From Kingdonia uniflora (taxonomy: Eukaryota; Streptophyta; Magnoliopsida; Ranunculales; Circaeasteraceae): a stretch of 64,000 bases of DNA. Position numbers and translations under genes: made by a program. The notes below the pieces were generated by a model, which was not told the origin of the DNA, did not search any database, and saw nothing but the letters and a program-made list of their open reading frames with translations. Shown here one piece after another: positions 34,086 through 46,689 of this stretch. The stretch covers positions 1,736,001 to 1,800,000 of the forward strand of contig JACGCM010001655.1 in assembly GCA_014058105.1 (NCBI GenBank). Reading direction: 5' to 3'. The stretch's first letter is position 1. Each line of letters starts with the position of its first letter.

Positions 34086-34908
34086 ATTTGTTATAGGAGC
34101 TTTGGAAATGATGTCAGTACTATTATAAGAGTAGAGGAAGAAGCACGTACAGAAAAGTAAGAAGTTTCTGAATTTGTCTATTATGGAAAAGTTGTGGAAA
34201 CTTGATTACGTGTAAGAGTGAGTCAAAATGAGTGTGGTGAGGTCAGAAGGAGATTTGGATGAAAGAGATAAAAATAGATTAAAATATAAGGGAAAGGGCA
34301 ATGATGGGAAGTTGTTTTTGCCGAAAAGGTGTAAGACGTTTGACATGGATAGTAGAAGGGACGCCTCGGTTCCAAAACTTATGATGGGTCGTGCGAGGCC
34401 CCATAACTGCCAGCTGTTAGAGAGAGAAAATATAAATACTGCTTTATCTTGGTCAATTAAATATTTTTCAACTTCTGAAAACTTGGAAAGCAATGAGAGA
34501 TGAAGGAAGAAGAGAGGCAAAAATAGTACAAACACTTGTAAAGATTTAAGCAAAGGGATCATCAGTTAAAGTGTGAGAGAGTTACTGAATCAGAGTCGCG
34601 AAGGTGGTTATACAGCAGTGTGGTGAGGGATAGATACGGCGCTACCTCGGATTCACATTTCGATATAGAAGGCTAGTAGATATATGTGATGTGTGTATGT
34701 GATTTTGAAGATCAATTTTTATTGCTAGGAAAGTGATAAATTACTATTTATAGTAATCTAAGAAAATCTGCTTGTTTATATGAGATATGAAAGATATTTG
34801 AATGTGGTTGACGGATATATAAAAAATAACCATAGATACCTGGACCTTTGTGTAGGCCGACCGTGAGGAGTTTTGTCTAGGATAAAAATCCTTTCATGTA
34901 GTTAATAT
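34086..34908 (+). other. Leader region of the main antisense gene of element C
   Basis: It contains two TATA-like sequences, TATAAATAC at 34431-34439 and TATATAAA at 34816-34823, upstream of the ATG at 34909. A short ORF (34228-34503) overlaps; its start (VRSEGDLDERDKN) faintly resembles an ORF near 63186 in element B. I do not claim it is translated. Confidence 0.35.
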
Positions 34909-37900
34909 GAGGAATTTCCCTATAAATGAGGCATCAACCTCTGGTCCGCCGACTGAGTCTGAGCTTGGAGCGTCTTGAAGTGAGGAAGAAGTAGGTGCTG
35001 ATCAATTTCTAGATTTCCCTGGAAGATTGGTGTCCTATTCTCCTCGGTCGAATGTATTCAAAGAGTTTTGTAAAGCCAAGGCTTCTTTAGGAGGTAGATA
35101 GGGAAATTGTATCGAATATGTCGGTAGACAATTTAGGGGTTGCACTGTAGGAATGGGAGAAGAATATTTTTATCTGTTGGCTGATTTGGCTAAGGATAAA
35201 AGGGATAGAGGGATCGATCTCTATGGAGTATTATGATGGAGATGTTTCGAATGACCTTTCTGAGGACTTTTTATGTTACCTGTCTCAATTGGAGTACGGG
35301 TTGAGTCTTCCCCTTAGCAATCTGACTAAAAAGATTATGAATCTTAGTGGTATATGTCCCGTTCTGATGAATGAGAACATGTGGGAGGTGATAAGTTTTT
35401 GTGAGGCTTTGAATATACGGTGGGAAGGAGAGGGTAGAAAGAGGAGGATATCCACTGAGGATGTGTTCCAATTTTGCGATGTAAAAAATTATGGTGCAAG
35501 TGGAGGGGCTTATTTTTGTTCAAAGGCTACTCGATCTTGCTTCTTCGATCTGAACTCAGCAGGTCGACCTTGGAATGATAATGCGATATGGGTGAAAGGT
35601 GACTGCCTTCAGAGAGATGATGAAGAACCCATGGAACTTCTGTTTAGAACTGTAAAACAATGTAAGTATAACAATGTATAATGTATGAGATTGATAGTAG
35701 AAATTGTTCGATGCTCGTTGATGTTAATGCTTTATGTATGACAGGTCCTAGGTCGCAGGTGATAAAGAAAGAGTTATTGTTGGATAAAGTTGCTAAAGAG
35801 GAGACAGAACTCGAGGTTGTACTAAAAGATCTCGACATTAGTAGGAAGAAGCGTGTTAATAGCCAACTTGAAAAGGTTCTGAAATCTCATTCGAAAAGGC
35901 TAATGACGAGTGCTGACGGTAGCAAAAATAAGGGGACTGATGGGGAAAGGCGAGCAAGCTTGCCTAAGGCCCCTGGAGTGGACACAAGATTATCGGAGTC
36001 CATTACATCGAGCAAATTAACTCGAAGATTCCCCAAACGGAAAATGCTGAAGCGTCCTGCGGCGTCGGGGACCACGGGAAATGGTGAGGCTGCAAAAAGG
36101 TAAAAAAAAGATGGGTCGAACCTTCTGAATTTGGGGGGGGGGTGTTCATAGAAGATCGACTTGATGTGGAGGGCGATTAGAAAGAGGTGGTAGAAGAGGC
36201 TAGGTTGGCAGCTCTCCACGGGGAGAAGGAGATGAGTTAAATGGTAAGTTTATATGCTCGAATAAGCTTAATTTTGTATATGATTTGACCTAATCAACAA
36301 GGTCAATTTTGCTTGATTTTTACAGGCTGCTCGGCTGATGAAGGGGAAATGCCTCGGGGTCAAAGAGGAGAGAGCTGAGCTAAAGAGGAAGAAGGTCGAG
36401 CTCAAAAGGAGCGTAGCTCGACTGAAGTCAGATTTGAATAAGGAGGGGAAGCGGCTGGAGGCCCTGAAGGCTTCCTAAGTAGTAGAGATCAGCAAGCTGC
36501 GGGTGGAGGCGAGGGTGGATTTGGATGAGGAGGTAGCTGAGCACGACAGGCTCGGGCGGTACCTTATGTCCAAGGGATACTCTGAAGACGAGGTGGAGGC
36601 CATTAGAACCGACACCTACTTGGAGGAGGAGGAGGTGGAGGATGATGCTGTTGGGGTTGTTGATGGGTTGAATGGTATGTCTCCTCCGACGGTGAGAGAC
36701 AACCAAGAGAATGAAGACGAACACCCAGAGGTAGAAACTGAGAAGGTAGGATAGTGTGATGGCACTTTTATTGTATAATTGTTATAAAATGTTGTAAACT
36801 GATTGGATATATTTTGGATAGAATTTTGTAGGCTAAGTTGTTTTTGTAAACATTGTTGCAGGGACTTAAGGACATATGCCTCAGAATAAAAGATTTAGAG
36901 GTTAAGCTTGCACAGGAGAGAAAAAACTCAGCGTCCCTATTATCTTTGCAAGCGGAGTTGCATGTTAGAATAGAGCAAGAAATATTTGATTTGTATGCTT
37001 CATTAATATAGAAGCACAAAGTAATAGATAGAGTGTAGAGACGGATTAAAAAATCATTACCTATTTAGGTGCAAACGGCCCTGGAATGGTGCATATAAAA
37101 GATGTTAGTCTTTGGCAAACAAAAATATAGAGAATGTGTACCTTAGACTTGGATGGATATGTTATGGAGCTTTCATCCGAGATTGTACTTTGACCTTAAG
37201 TCCAGAAGTAGTTTTTTCACGGTAGATGTCAAAAAATATATATATTCTTAGAAGTGAGTCATATGTAGCGATTGGGTGTTCTGAATCGAACTTGATATAA
37301 TATAACTGCTATGTGCAGGTCAAATTGGAGTCAGCTTGCTTACGCGAAGATGAAGCTCGTTAATGTAACTAAGAATTTGTAGAGGAGTTTGATAAGATGA
37401 GATATGCAAATGAAGATAAAGAAGATCAATATGTGAAGGTGCACTTCAAGTTTGTTGAGGCAACACAGGCTGCTGTCAAGCTAACTTGGCAGATTGAGGA
37501 GAAGGATGCCAAAATTGAGAAAGGGCAAAAATAGCTCAAGGAGTTAAAAGAACATGAAGCGAAACTCAGAAGCCAGAACGATGCATTGGTGGTAAAGAAT
37601 AGGGAAGCTGACATGGCTCATTACCGTATATATCCTCTAGAAAGATTGGAGGAAGAGTTAAATCCATCGATGGCTGGCTTAAGAAATGATCTGGTCAGGA
37701 AAACTTATGACCAAGAGCAAATTCGATCTGATCTGGCGAATAGCAGGAACAAGCTAGGGCGATTGAAGAAGAAATTAGCTGATAAAGATAACGAGCTAAA
37801 GGGGGCACGAGACGATTTGTTTGCGTCTGAAGTTGCAGCCGAACAATTGACTACAACTTTTTCTGTGAAATATATGGAGTTCAGGATGGTACAACGCAAG

Positions 37901-38043
37901 TATAATGAGTTGAATGAGAGAGTGGCTCAATTAAAAGCCGATCTGGCGTAAGCCTTTTTTTTGCAAAAGGTAAGATTGAATAAATGAGGAAGGATTACAA
38001 TTGATGGGAGGCTAAGCCAGACCCAGAGAAACCCAAAAAACAA

Positions 38044-41000
38044 TTAAGCGAATCTTAAATAGCTTATATTTGGTTCTTCAATCTTTGTTAAGAATTGAGG
38101 TCTTCCTTTGAAACTTTCCATATTTCCATCCATGAGAGAAAGCCCCCTCTTAGAGGCTTGAGAAGCTGAAAAGTTTGCCACTTTCCAACAATGAGAAAAG
38201 TAAATCTTCTCAAATGTAGTCTTCATTCTATTCCATCTAGCTCTCTGAGGCCTAGAAACTTGGTTCTTGATAAAGTCGGTGATAGCTGATTGAGAGTCCG
38301 GTTCTATCCATATTGTTTTCCAATTATTTTGGGCTGCCCAAAATTAAACCCCTATAATAGCTTCGCATTCAGAGAAGAAGAGCGTTTTATTACCGATCGC
38401 TTATGTGAGAACACCAAGTACATCCCCAAGATGATTTCTTGCAACTCTACCGATTCCAGCTTTCCCAGGAGAGCCTATAATAGCTGTTCCACAGTTGAGT
38501 TTGACTTCCTGAAACCAAGGAAGAGCCCAAGTGCAACTCTGAATTCGGGGTAGGGGTCTTGCTCTTGTGGGAACTCCCAAAGCAACTATAATGGAGAGCT
38601 CAAAACAAGCATTTGCCATGTTGTTGCAAGAGAGGGTTATTGCATCATTAATAGCTGCCAAGATCCTATGTTTAAGATCATTAGTGCTTAAGAGTTTACC
38701 TTCGAAAATAGCGTCCTTTCTCGCACACCATAGGAGGTAGATGATGTTCAAAACTGCAGCTTTCCAGATATCATAGACATAGGAACTCAAGTGTTTACAG
38801 GACTCCAAAGTGGTCTGAAGCATTGTAAAACTAGCTCGGATACGGAATAGAGAAGCAATACAATCCCAGATTGTAGAAGACATAGGGAAGGTCCAGAGCA
38901 GATGCTTCATTTTCTCCAGATTACACCTGGAAAAAGGGCATCAAGATACAAGATTTAAACCCCTTAGAATAAGAAGATCTTCTATTGCAAGAGCATTCTG
39001 GCAGACTTTCCATGTAAAAGAGGTGATTCTGGGCAGTATAAATTTGCTGTTAGTGAAGTGATACCACCAAACTTTTGGGCTGTGAGAGCTTGAGTGATGA
39101 AAAACACTCTTAACCGAGAAAAGACCATGCGGACTGTGTTTCCAGACCCTGATGTCCATATCTGAATTATTGAAAATGATGCTATTTAGGTCAATGCCAA
39201 GAGAGGCCAAAAAATCCACAACTTCAGAAGGGGCAGACCAGGAGTTTTGATGAATGATTTGGCTAAGCTTTGCCGTGTAGTGCTTCCATATGTCAACCGG
39301 AATGTCGGGAAGGCCAATAATAGCAATATCAGATCCCCAACAGTCTCTCCAAAAATCAATGTCCTTATCTGAGCCAATAATCTACTTGGAGTTAGCTTTG
39401 ACAGAGACAAGTGCTTCCTTTAGGGCAGTCCAAATGGAACAGTTTTTATAATACTGAGTAAGGAGACCCTCTTTGTTTTGGAACTTTGCTCTAAGGAAAA
39501 TTGCCCAAGGGTCTTGATCATTTAGGAAAGCCCATCCTAATTTCATAAGCATTGCAGTGTTTATATCTTTCAATTTGTGAATGCCAGTACCCCCTTCACT
39601 AGGATGCTTGCAAACTTTTTCCCACTTGATTATAAGAAACTTCTTTTTGGCAGAATCTCCAGACCACAAAAAGTTTCAAAGAATTCTCTCTCCCTCTTTT
39701 ATAGCTACAATCGGCCACTTGTAGATGACCATGTTGTAGATAGGAAGGCCTGTAAGAATCGACTTAACAAGCACAATCCTACTCTGAAAAGAAACCAGCT
39801 TCCCACTCCATCTGGCTGCCCTGGATCTAATATTCTTAATAAGAGGAGCCACAATAGCTTTTGAAACTTGACCTTGCACCAAAGGGATCCTAAGATACTT
39901 CTCCGGGAGAGTGCCAACACCAAAGCCAAAGAGAGAAATAATGGTTTTCAGTCTAAAGGAAGACAGAGAGCCAACAAAGATTTTGCATTTCTGTTTGTTA
40001 ACCCATTGGCTAGAGGAGGATTGGCAGAATTCCGTAAGAATTTTTAAGGCCTTCAAGCCTTTAATATCTCCATTAGCAAAGATGAGAATATCATCATTGT
40101 AAAGTAGATGTGATGGGCTGGGGATATTCTTATAAGTGACCATAGGTTTGAGAATTTTCTTATCTCTCAACAAAGAAATTCCTCTGTTGAAACATCTTCT
40201 ACAAGAGTAAAGAGGATGGGGGAGAGAGGACATCCCTGTCTGAGGCCTCTGGAAGCCTTAAAAAGACTACAAGGACCACCATTTATGAGCACAAAAATAT
40301 GAGCATTATTCAGAATTACCCTTATCCAGCAGGAGAATTTATGAGAGAAACCCAATTTGTTTAACACTAGGAGGAGGAAAGGCTAACTCACGGTGTCGAA
40401 GGCTTGGGAAATGTCGATTTTGAGACCAATATTCCCATTCTTATGAGAAATTCTCAACTCGTTTATCAGCTCTGAGGCAAGAGCAGTATTGGAATGTATT
40501 GATGTTTTTAGCACAAACCCACTTTGTTCAACAAAAACAATATCAAGGGCAATCTTGCTAAGACGTGTTGCAAGAATTTTTGTAATAATTTTAAAAGAAA
40601 AATTGCTCAGGCAGATAGGTCGGAAGTTCCCCATTTTGCAAGAATCTTTGGCTTTCGGGATAAGAACTAGGAAATTGGAGTTAATGCCCTTTGGTATAGA
40701 AGAATCAGCAAAAAAAGATATCACGGCCTTGCTTAAGTCACTCCCGATGACATCCCAAAACTGATGAAAAAAGACCCCACTGAACCCATCTGGGCTTGGA
40801 CTACTATCCCCATTGAGACCGAAGACAGCAAGTCTAACCTCTTCAGAAGAGGGTTGGACACGAGCATCAAGTTTTCCTCAGCCGAGACAATACTCAGAAT
40901 CAAACCAATAAGATCATCATTTATGCGTGATTGAACATGGGTGAATTTGGTTGTATAGTACTCCACAATATGTTTTTTAATCTCGGTCTGAGACGACAAA

Positions 41001-42154
41001 AGAGTGCCATTATCAAGAGAGATTTCAGTGATAAGACTCTTTTGAGATCTGATCCTATGAAGCGCATGGAAGTATTTGGTGTTTCTCTCGCCACTGATTA
41101 GCCAAGAAGCTTTAGCTTTTTGCCTCCAAATGGAATCTTCAAGATTTAGAGGACTATTGAAAGAGATTTGTTTATTTGTGGCATCCTTCATCAAGTTTTC
41201 TGAGTAGTTTTCGTCCAACTGAATCTGAATATTTTCGAGTTCAGCAACACAAGTCTCAAGTTGGAACTTCAAACCCCCCAAATTTTCCTTCCTCTAGACC
41301 TTAATTATAGCCTTGAGCCTCTGAAGTTTCTTCATCAGTACATATATAGGATCTCCCTGAAGACTTTCACCCCAAGAGCAGGTCACAAGGTCTCTGAAGC
41401 TACTGACAGATACCCAACCTGATAAGAATCTAAACGGGATATTGCATGGCTTTGGAATTCCTTGAATACTACCCACCAAGGCCGAATGGTCTGAGTTATC
41501 TCTAGGCATATACTTACAGGACCAACCTTCAAATTTGGATATCCAGGCATCATTGTACAAGCCTCTGTCAAGTCTTCTAAGAATTCTTGCTCGCCCCTTT
41601 TGGTTATTACACCAAGAATATTTTGGACCAGTGGAGAAGCTTTCAGTGAGACTGGAAGCATCTATGCAGTCATTAAATTTTGTAATCGAGCAAGGAAGAG
41701 GCCCCGTTCCTCCACTTCTTTCATCCCAATTGCGAATACAGTTGAAGTCCCCGATAGCCAGCCATGGGAGGTTAAGATTTGCTATACTTTCCATATCTGC
41801 CTATAAAGCCCTTCTTGCTAAAATTGTAGCCTTGCCGTAAATTGCTGAGAGTAAAAATCCGTTATAAGAGATAGTAATATGTTGGGGAGAGGTGGCCACT
41901 AAGACGGGAACGTTGGAAGTTTTCCACAGGTACCACAGATTCCCAATCCTAGAATCACAATCATTTGAGAAAAAAATATGACTATAGTCTGACAGACCCA
42001 GTTTTAGAATATTAGATGCAGAGGATTTAATTTGAGGTTCAACAATGAATATGAACAGAGGATTAGATTTATTTACCAGCCATCGAAGTGAAAGTCTGGA
42101 GCATATATTTCCAATACCTAAGATGTTCCAGAAGAGTACCCTCATTGAGAACAA
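38044..42154 (-). pseudogene. LINE ORF2 (endonuclease, reverse transcriptase, RNase H)
   Basis: Domains right to left: endonuclease (MRVLFWNILGIGN, FIVEPQI, LAIGDFNCIRNWDE, RDNSDHSALV, with the expected N, E, D-N and SDH residues); reverse transcriptase (LIPKAKDSCKMGNFRPICLS, DISQAFDTVS, RGLRQGCPLSPILF, LLYNDDILIFANGD); a zf-RVT-like cysteine segment at about 38941-39219; and a plant L1 RNase H (VKLNCGTAIIGSPGKAGIG, IEPDSQSAI). The RT box reads YNDD rather than the usual YADD. In RNase H the first Asp, normally after VKLNC, is missing. The frame shifts many times; the longest uninterrupted part is 185 residues. Confidence 0.85.
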
Positions 42155-42379
42155 GTTCTTTTTTTGCTGTTAGACCTGGTGTTTGGATAGCTCTCCCCAC
42201 CTATTCCAACATTCTTTTTCTTTGCATTCTTCAGTTGAACTTGCCTTTTCTTCCCCAGATTTTGCCAGACTCCTTCTTGAGCAATCAAAGTGCTACCCCT
42301 CTCGACATCGTCAACCATGTCTGCCCATTTCAGAGCTGCTTGAAGCTTGATGAGTGACGTTTCCTTCATGAGTTGATGT

Positions 42380-43610
42380 GGGTTTTCAGAGTCATAAGCA
42401 GATCAGTTGGTTTCAGCAGTTCCATCACTTGGCGTAGCTTGGTCCAAACAGATAAGAACATCTTTGTTTAACAGTTTCATCGGGGTAACATCATTGTCTG
42501 CCTGTTCCTGATAGTTTGATGGGTCTTCTTCAGAAATTAGCTTAGGCATTTTATCGAATACCTCTGCACCCATATCCAAACCCTTTCCTTTGGTAAGATT
42601 CTCTCTTTGTTTGTTTTTTTCCTAATTTTCTTTTTATGATTATTTATGGGGATTTCTTCAGTTGATGCTGAAACCTCTTGATGATGGGTTTTTTTTGGGT
42701 CCTTGGCTCTTTGCACTTGTTCCTTAATAGCTCTACATTCCACAAAAGTATGGCCAATAATCTTGCAGTGGCTACAAAATTTAGGCATAGCACCCAACTC
42801 AACTCTTTGCCATAAATCTCCATCTTCGACTTCCACTAGAATTTTGCTAGGAACTGACTCCGCAAGGTCGATATCAGCAAGTACTTATGCAAAGTAGCCA
42901 AATTCCATTGTAGTAGAAGAATGATAAACTTGGATTGGGGTTCCCAAAGTGCGCCTAAGCGCCATCAAAGTGTCAACTTCCCAGAATTCGACGCCAAGTC
43001 CCAGGAATTTGACCCAAACAAGGGCATGAGTGTTCTTTTACTTCTCCGGATCGAAAAAGGGACTCTAAGGAGACAATCAGAGTAGTTTCTTACCAATTAC
43101 CCAATGACCACCTGACCAAATCTTATTACGGTCTTCTTCGTTATCCAGAAAAATTGTTATGTAGCCTTTGCCAACTGGAATCAATCTGCACGTTCCTTTG
43201 GGTTTCCATAGCTCAAGTGCTTATGCCCGAGCTTCCACAATTGAAGTTTTTTGGAGATCCAAACGACATTGAAGATTGTATTTTTTTCGGAGTAAACCTC
43301 GTTGATGTGATTCTGTGGGTACCTTAATGGAAGGAAAATCCCCTCTTCTACCTGGGTTGGAGAGTTGTTCAAGTGAACAGCTTCGACCCTCTTGTTCCTT
43401 TGCCATCTCAGCGTGCGTTGGTGTGCCATTTTGAGCTGAGCTTGAAACCCCTTGAAAGGAGTTTTCAATCTCCCAGAGATCCATGTGTTTTTGTATAAAA
43501 TTTGGGGATTTTCAGTGATTTGGTACAAGATCAATGTAATCGCCAATTTAAGGTTCCTTATTATCCTCATTGGATAGGACCTCTTCTTCACTCTCTCCTG
43601 GCGCAAGTCA
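42380..43610 (-). pseudogene. LINE ORF1 (DUF4283/zinc-knuckle protein)
   Basis: ORF1 proteins bind LINE RNA. The clearest part is 42836-42537: MEVEDGDLWQRVELGAMPKF followed by CSHCKIIGHTFVEC, a CX2CX4HX4C knuckle. Upstream, 43606-43181 gives a long open stretch of the N-terminal part, then a frame break; DIDLAESVPS.ILVEVEDGD is readable across a stop at about 42885. It ends in a Lys/Asn-rich tail around 42150-42370 and is in several frames. Confidence 0.75.
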
Positions 43611-44469
43611 ATTCGCGTGTCTGAAGCATCGAGGCTGACGAGCGCTTGAAGAAGAATAAAAATGATGCCAGAATTTCTCTAGTCCAAGGTGACATCGTTA
43701 GTCTTTCAGCTCGAATAAGAGAGCTGGAAGGGGACGTTGCTCAAATTCAAGGGCATGTGTGTAAAGGAGTTGAGTAGTTATGGGAGTGTCAAATATAGCT
43801 TGACTCTGCTCTTGTCAGGGAGAAAGGGTTAGAATGTATTATCCGAGGGAAGGTGATTGTTATCAAGGATAAAGGGGAATTGTTAAAGAAATTTGTAGAT
43901 ATGGAAGAACTGAACAAAGAGATCGAGATACTTTGTACCCAGGTGGCTGATTTGGAGGCGATTAATCGAGCTAAATCAGCTAATGCTAACAAAAAATCTA
44001 CAGAGAACATTGATTTTACAGATCGAATAGACATATAAATGGAGAGTCAGAAAGTGCGGTACAAGTGGTTAAAAGATTACCTTCAGAGGTCAAGGACGGT
44101 GTTCTCTCACTCAGTTGTAACCCAGGCCCGACATTCAGAACTGCTAAAATTGGTGATTGCTTATTTTATAGAAGAAGTAAAAAGAATTGAGTTAGAGAGG
44201 GATACATTGTTCGACTGTATGTCAGGAAAGGGATGTTTCTGTAAGGTTGTTACAGATCGAGGAGATTACACGAGCTCCATGGGAACAGATCAGGGATCTC
44301 GGTCTGCTGGATTGATAGAGGAGGGAAGGACTGTTGTGATTGCTCGAGCTCGAGAATTCATGGCTAGTCGATATCTTATTGTAGGGGCAAGTGAAGCTGG
44401 CATCCCCACAGCAGAATAAACTCTATTGTAATAGTTGTATTTAACCTAAAAAGAAATAATATATGTCAT

Positions 44470-44790
44470 AAACACGTTGAGAGATGAAAGCTAGTTTTAC
44501 CTTTACTTTATCTTATGTCTGGCTGAGCTCTTCGATTGAAAACTAGTATCACCTTTGTTTTCACCTCGGAGTTGATTAAAGTCAGTCAAACCAGGTGTAA
44601 CCTGAATTTAATTGGTAGAATGTCGCAGACATATTGAAAAATATGAAAGCTAGTTTTACCTTTGATTTATCTTATGTTTGGTAGACTCCGTTGATTGGAA
44701 ACAAGTTCTACATTGTTCTAACCGCAAGAGATTTAGTAGAGTCTACCAAACCAAGTGTATTCTTGCTTTAGTCGCCTAGTATTCCAAGGA
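44470..44790. repeat. 159-bp tandem duplication between integrase and the antisense gene of C
   Basis: The block beginning GAAAGCTAGTTTTACCTTT occurs at about 44486 and again at 44645, each followed by ATTTATCTTATGT.TGG and ending with CCAAACCA(G/A)GTGTA. Element B has a different tandem array in the matching place (58175-58790). Confidence 0.8.
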
Positions 44791-44879
44791 CTTGAGATAT
44801 GGTCGTCTTCTTCTGTCATGAGGTAATATGATCCCAGGCCTATGAGATCTGTGATAAGGAATAGACCCTCTCAATTGTC

Positions 44880-45960
44880 TGCTAGTTTCTCAGCATGAGA
44901 GTCTTTGCAGTGTTGAGGTATCTTTCTAAGGACGAGATCATTAATTTAGAAGGTACGGCTTCTGATTTGTTTGTTGTACGAACTGGCCAGTATATGGTAA
45001 TATCGACCTAGGTTAGCGATGGCACGTTCCCTGGTTTCATCGATCAAATTGAGGTTGCAAGCTAATTCAAACTCATTTTCCTCGCTAGTTAGCTCGTGAT
45101 CTTTGACTGGGTGATGGTATTAAGAAGGAATGGCGGCCTTAGTGCCGTTGGTAGGGAGGAATGAAGGGCAGCTTATAACCTGACGTGGAGTGGTACGGTA
45201 TGCCCATAAGACATGAGGAAGCTCTCGAGCCCAATTCCCTTTTTTCTGGGAGTTTAGCCGTTTCTTGAGTCCATCCACGATGGTTTCTTTTTATGATTTT
45301 GTCTTGGCCATTGCCTTGAGGTTAGTAGGGATTGGATGGTGAATGAATGATGTTCTGTTGGTTGAGGAAGGCTGCAAATATTTCTCCAACAAATTGGGCC
45401 CCATTATCGATACAAATTTGGTTGGGGCACCCAAACTGAGTGATGATGTGTTCCTAGATAAAAGAGATGATCTCTTATTCTTTGGTTCGACAAAGTAGAA
45501 TTTCTTCTACCTATTTTGTAAAATAATCGGTAACTACGAGGAGGTGGCGACGCTTACCTTGAGAATTATGAAATTTGTCGACAAAATCGAGTGCCTATCT
45601 TTTAAATGGCCAAAACACCTTGCTTGTGTGGAGTTCGAACGCAGGGGAAGATATCATATTTCCATGCCGTTAACATGTATAGCATTTGCGTGAGTACTCT
45701 TCTACTTTCTTGCATATGTCGGGCCAGAATACTCCTTGCGTAATGGCTTTACTTGCTAGTAATCGACCAGCAGCATAGGAGCCATAATTCCCTTCATGTA
45801 AATTGCAGAACATCTCGTCCGCTTTCTATTTGGAGAGGCACTTGAGGTATGGCCCCGTGACTGAACGGCGGTATACGGTACCATTTTGATTAGTGTAGCG
45901 CTTCGAGTTGTCTATCAGCTATCGGTGCTCCTTCAGATCTGTTGAAAGTGATCCTTCACA
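44880..45960 (-). pseudogene. Element C integrase
   Basis: The minus strand carries ACNLNLIDETRERAIANLGR and YNKQIRSRTF near 44990-45060 and, toward the right, degraded DDE-core pieces (e.g. a VPLF-like and NGQ-type motif near 45300, IVAPNLFVE-like text near 45400). Stops and frameshifts are frequent. The call rests on order and on similarity to A and B. Confidence 0.65.
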
Positions 45961-46193
45961 TTTGTCGCTGATACCGAGACAAACTATGAAAGGCTTTCGC
46001 CAATCGTCGTTTCCCGCTTTATTGCCCCCAGTGTTGATCGTGCATACAAAAATGCGATCATTATTGGGGGTTGAAATGACGATTTGGAGATATCGAGCTT
46101 CTGTGCCTAAGTCCCCGGTTAGATATGCCAAAGAATCGGCGTGTCTATTTTCGCTTTAAGGAAGACAATCGAGAGTTACTTGCGCAAACTTGC

Positions 46194-46620
46194 TCATCCT
46201 ATATGCAATGAGGGAATCTTGCCATTCTTCTTGTATTGCTCAAAGTAATGGTGGATGATGAGTAGAGAATTTATGTAAACTAAGAATTTGGGGACGCTGA
46301 GCTCGAGAGCTAGATCGAGTTCATAAATGAGAGCCTCGTATTCGGTAACATTATTTGAGGCCTCAAAATCCAGGCAAATTGATATCTCAATTCTCTCATT
46401 ATAAGGGGTAATCAATACGATTCTCATTCCTGACCCTGCAGGTCCTGCTGATCCATCTGTAAGAAGTCTCCACCCTTTCCTTATAATCTATTCAGTTCGC
46501 TCATCAAATGCTTTGGGGGATGGATCTTCTGTAATTTCCTCCAAAAAGTCTGGATCGTGCTCCTCCTACTCGTGATCTTCCACTGGAAAATCCTCGAGGA
46601 AATCGACAATGGCCTACCCT
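46194..46620 (-). pseudogene. Element C second RNase H
   Basis: 46427-46194 gives RIVLITPYNERIEISICLDF, SNNVTEYEALIYELDLALEL with the catalytic Glu, and VYINSLLIIHHYF, where the usual Asp is Asn. It is broken by a stop after about 77 residues. Upstream an acidic linker is visible as in A and B. Confidence 0.7.
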
Positions 46621-46689
46621 TTTTCGAAATGACATTGCTCAAACTTGATATCACGTTCTCCCAAATCGACTGACCATTGTTGCACTCCT

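Larger units (their letters stand above)
37955..43610 (-). mobile_element. L1-type LINE (D) inserted in the antisense gene of element C
   Basis: Right to left on the minus strand: ORF1 with a zinc knuckle, ORF2 with AP-type endonuclease, reverse transcriptase, a zf-RVT-like segment and RNase H, then a 3' tail ending TTTTGCAAAAAAAA (plus 37957-37969), a poly(A) end. The 5' edge is near 43610 because the antisense coiled-coil coding of element C resumes just beyond. A clear target duplication was not found. Numerous frameshifts make it inactive. Confidence 0.85.
34909..44419 (+). pseudogene. Main antisense gene (aORF-c) of element C, split by the LINE
   Basis: An ATG at 34909 opens MRNFPINEASTSGPPTESEL and an acidic start. 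After stops and a frameshift the central domain follows at 35223-35680 (QLEYGLSLPLSNLTKKIMNL, NMWEVISFCEALN, RRISTEDVFQFC, PWNDNAIWVKGD). Intron-like joints with GT and AG are visible (acceptors near 35742, 36326 and 36861; donors near 36241 and 36747). Then come a Lys/Arg-rich region (35742-36103), an acidic helical stretch (DEEVAEHDRLGRYLMSKGYS, 36500-36750) and long coiled coils (37360-37950). Beyond the LINE the coiled coil resumes (RLKKNKNDARISL at about 43650) and ends with a stop at 44419. The order equals that of the antisense gene in element B. Extra antisense ORFs are known from Tat-lineage elements; their function is unknown. Internal stops mean it is no longer intact. Confidence 0.6.

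Noticed and set aside
39577..39864. Plus-strand ORFs within the LINE (also 40489-40764, 41535-41840)
   Set aside because: Opposite-strand shadows of ORF2.
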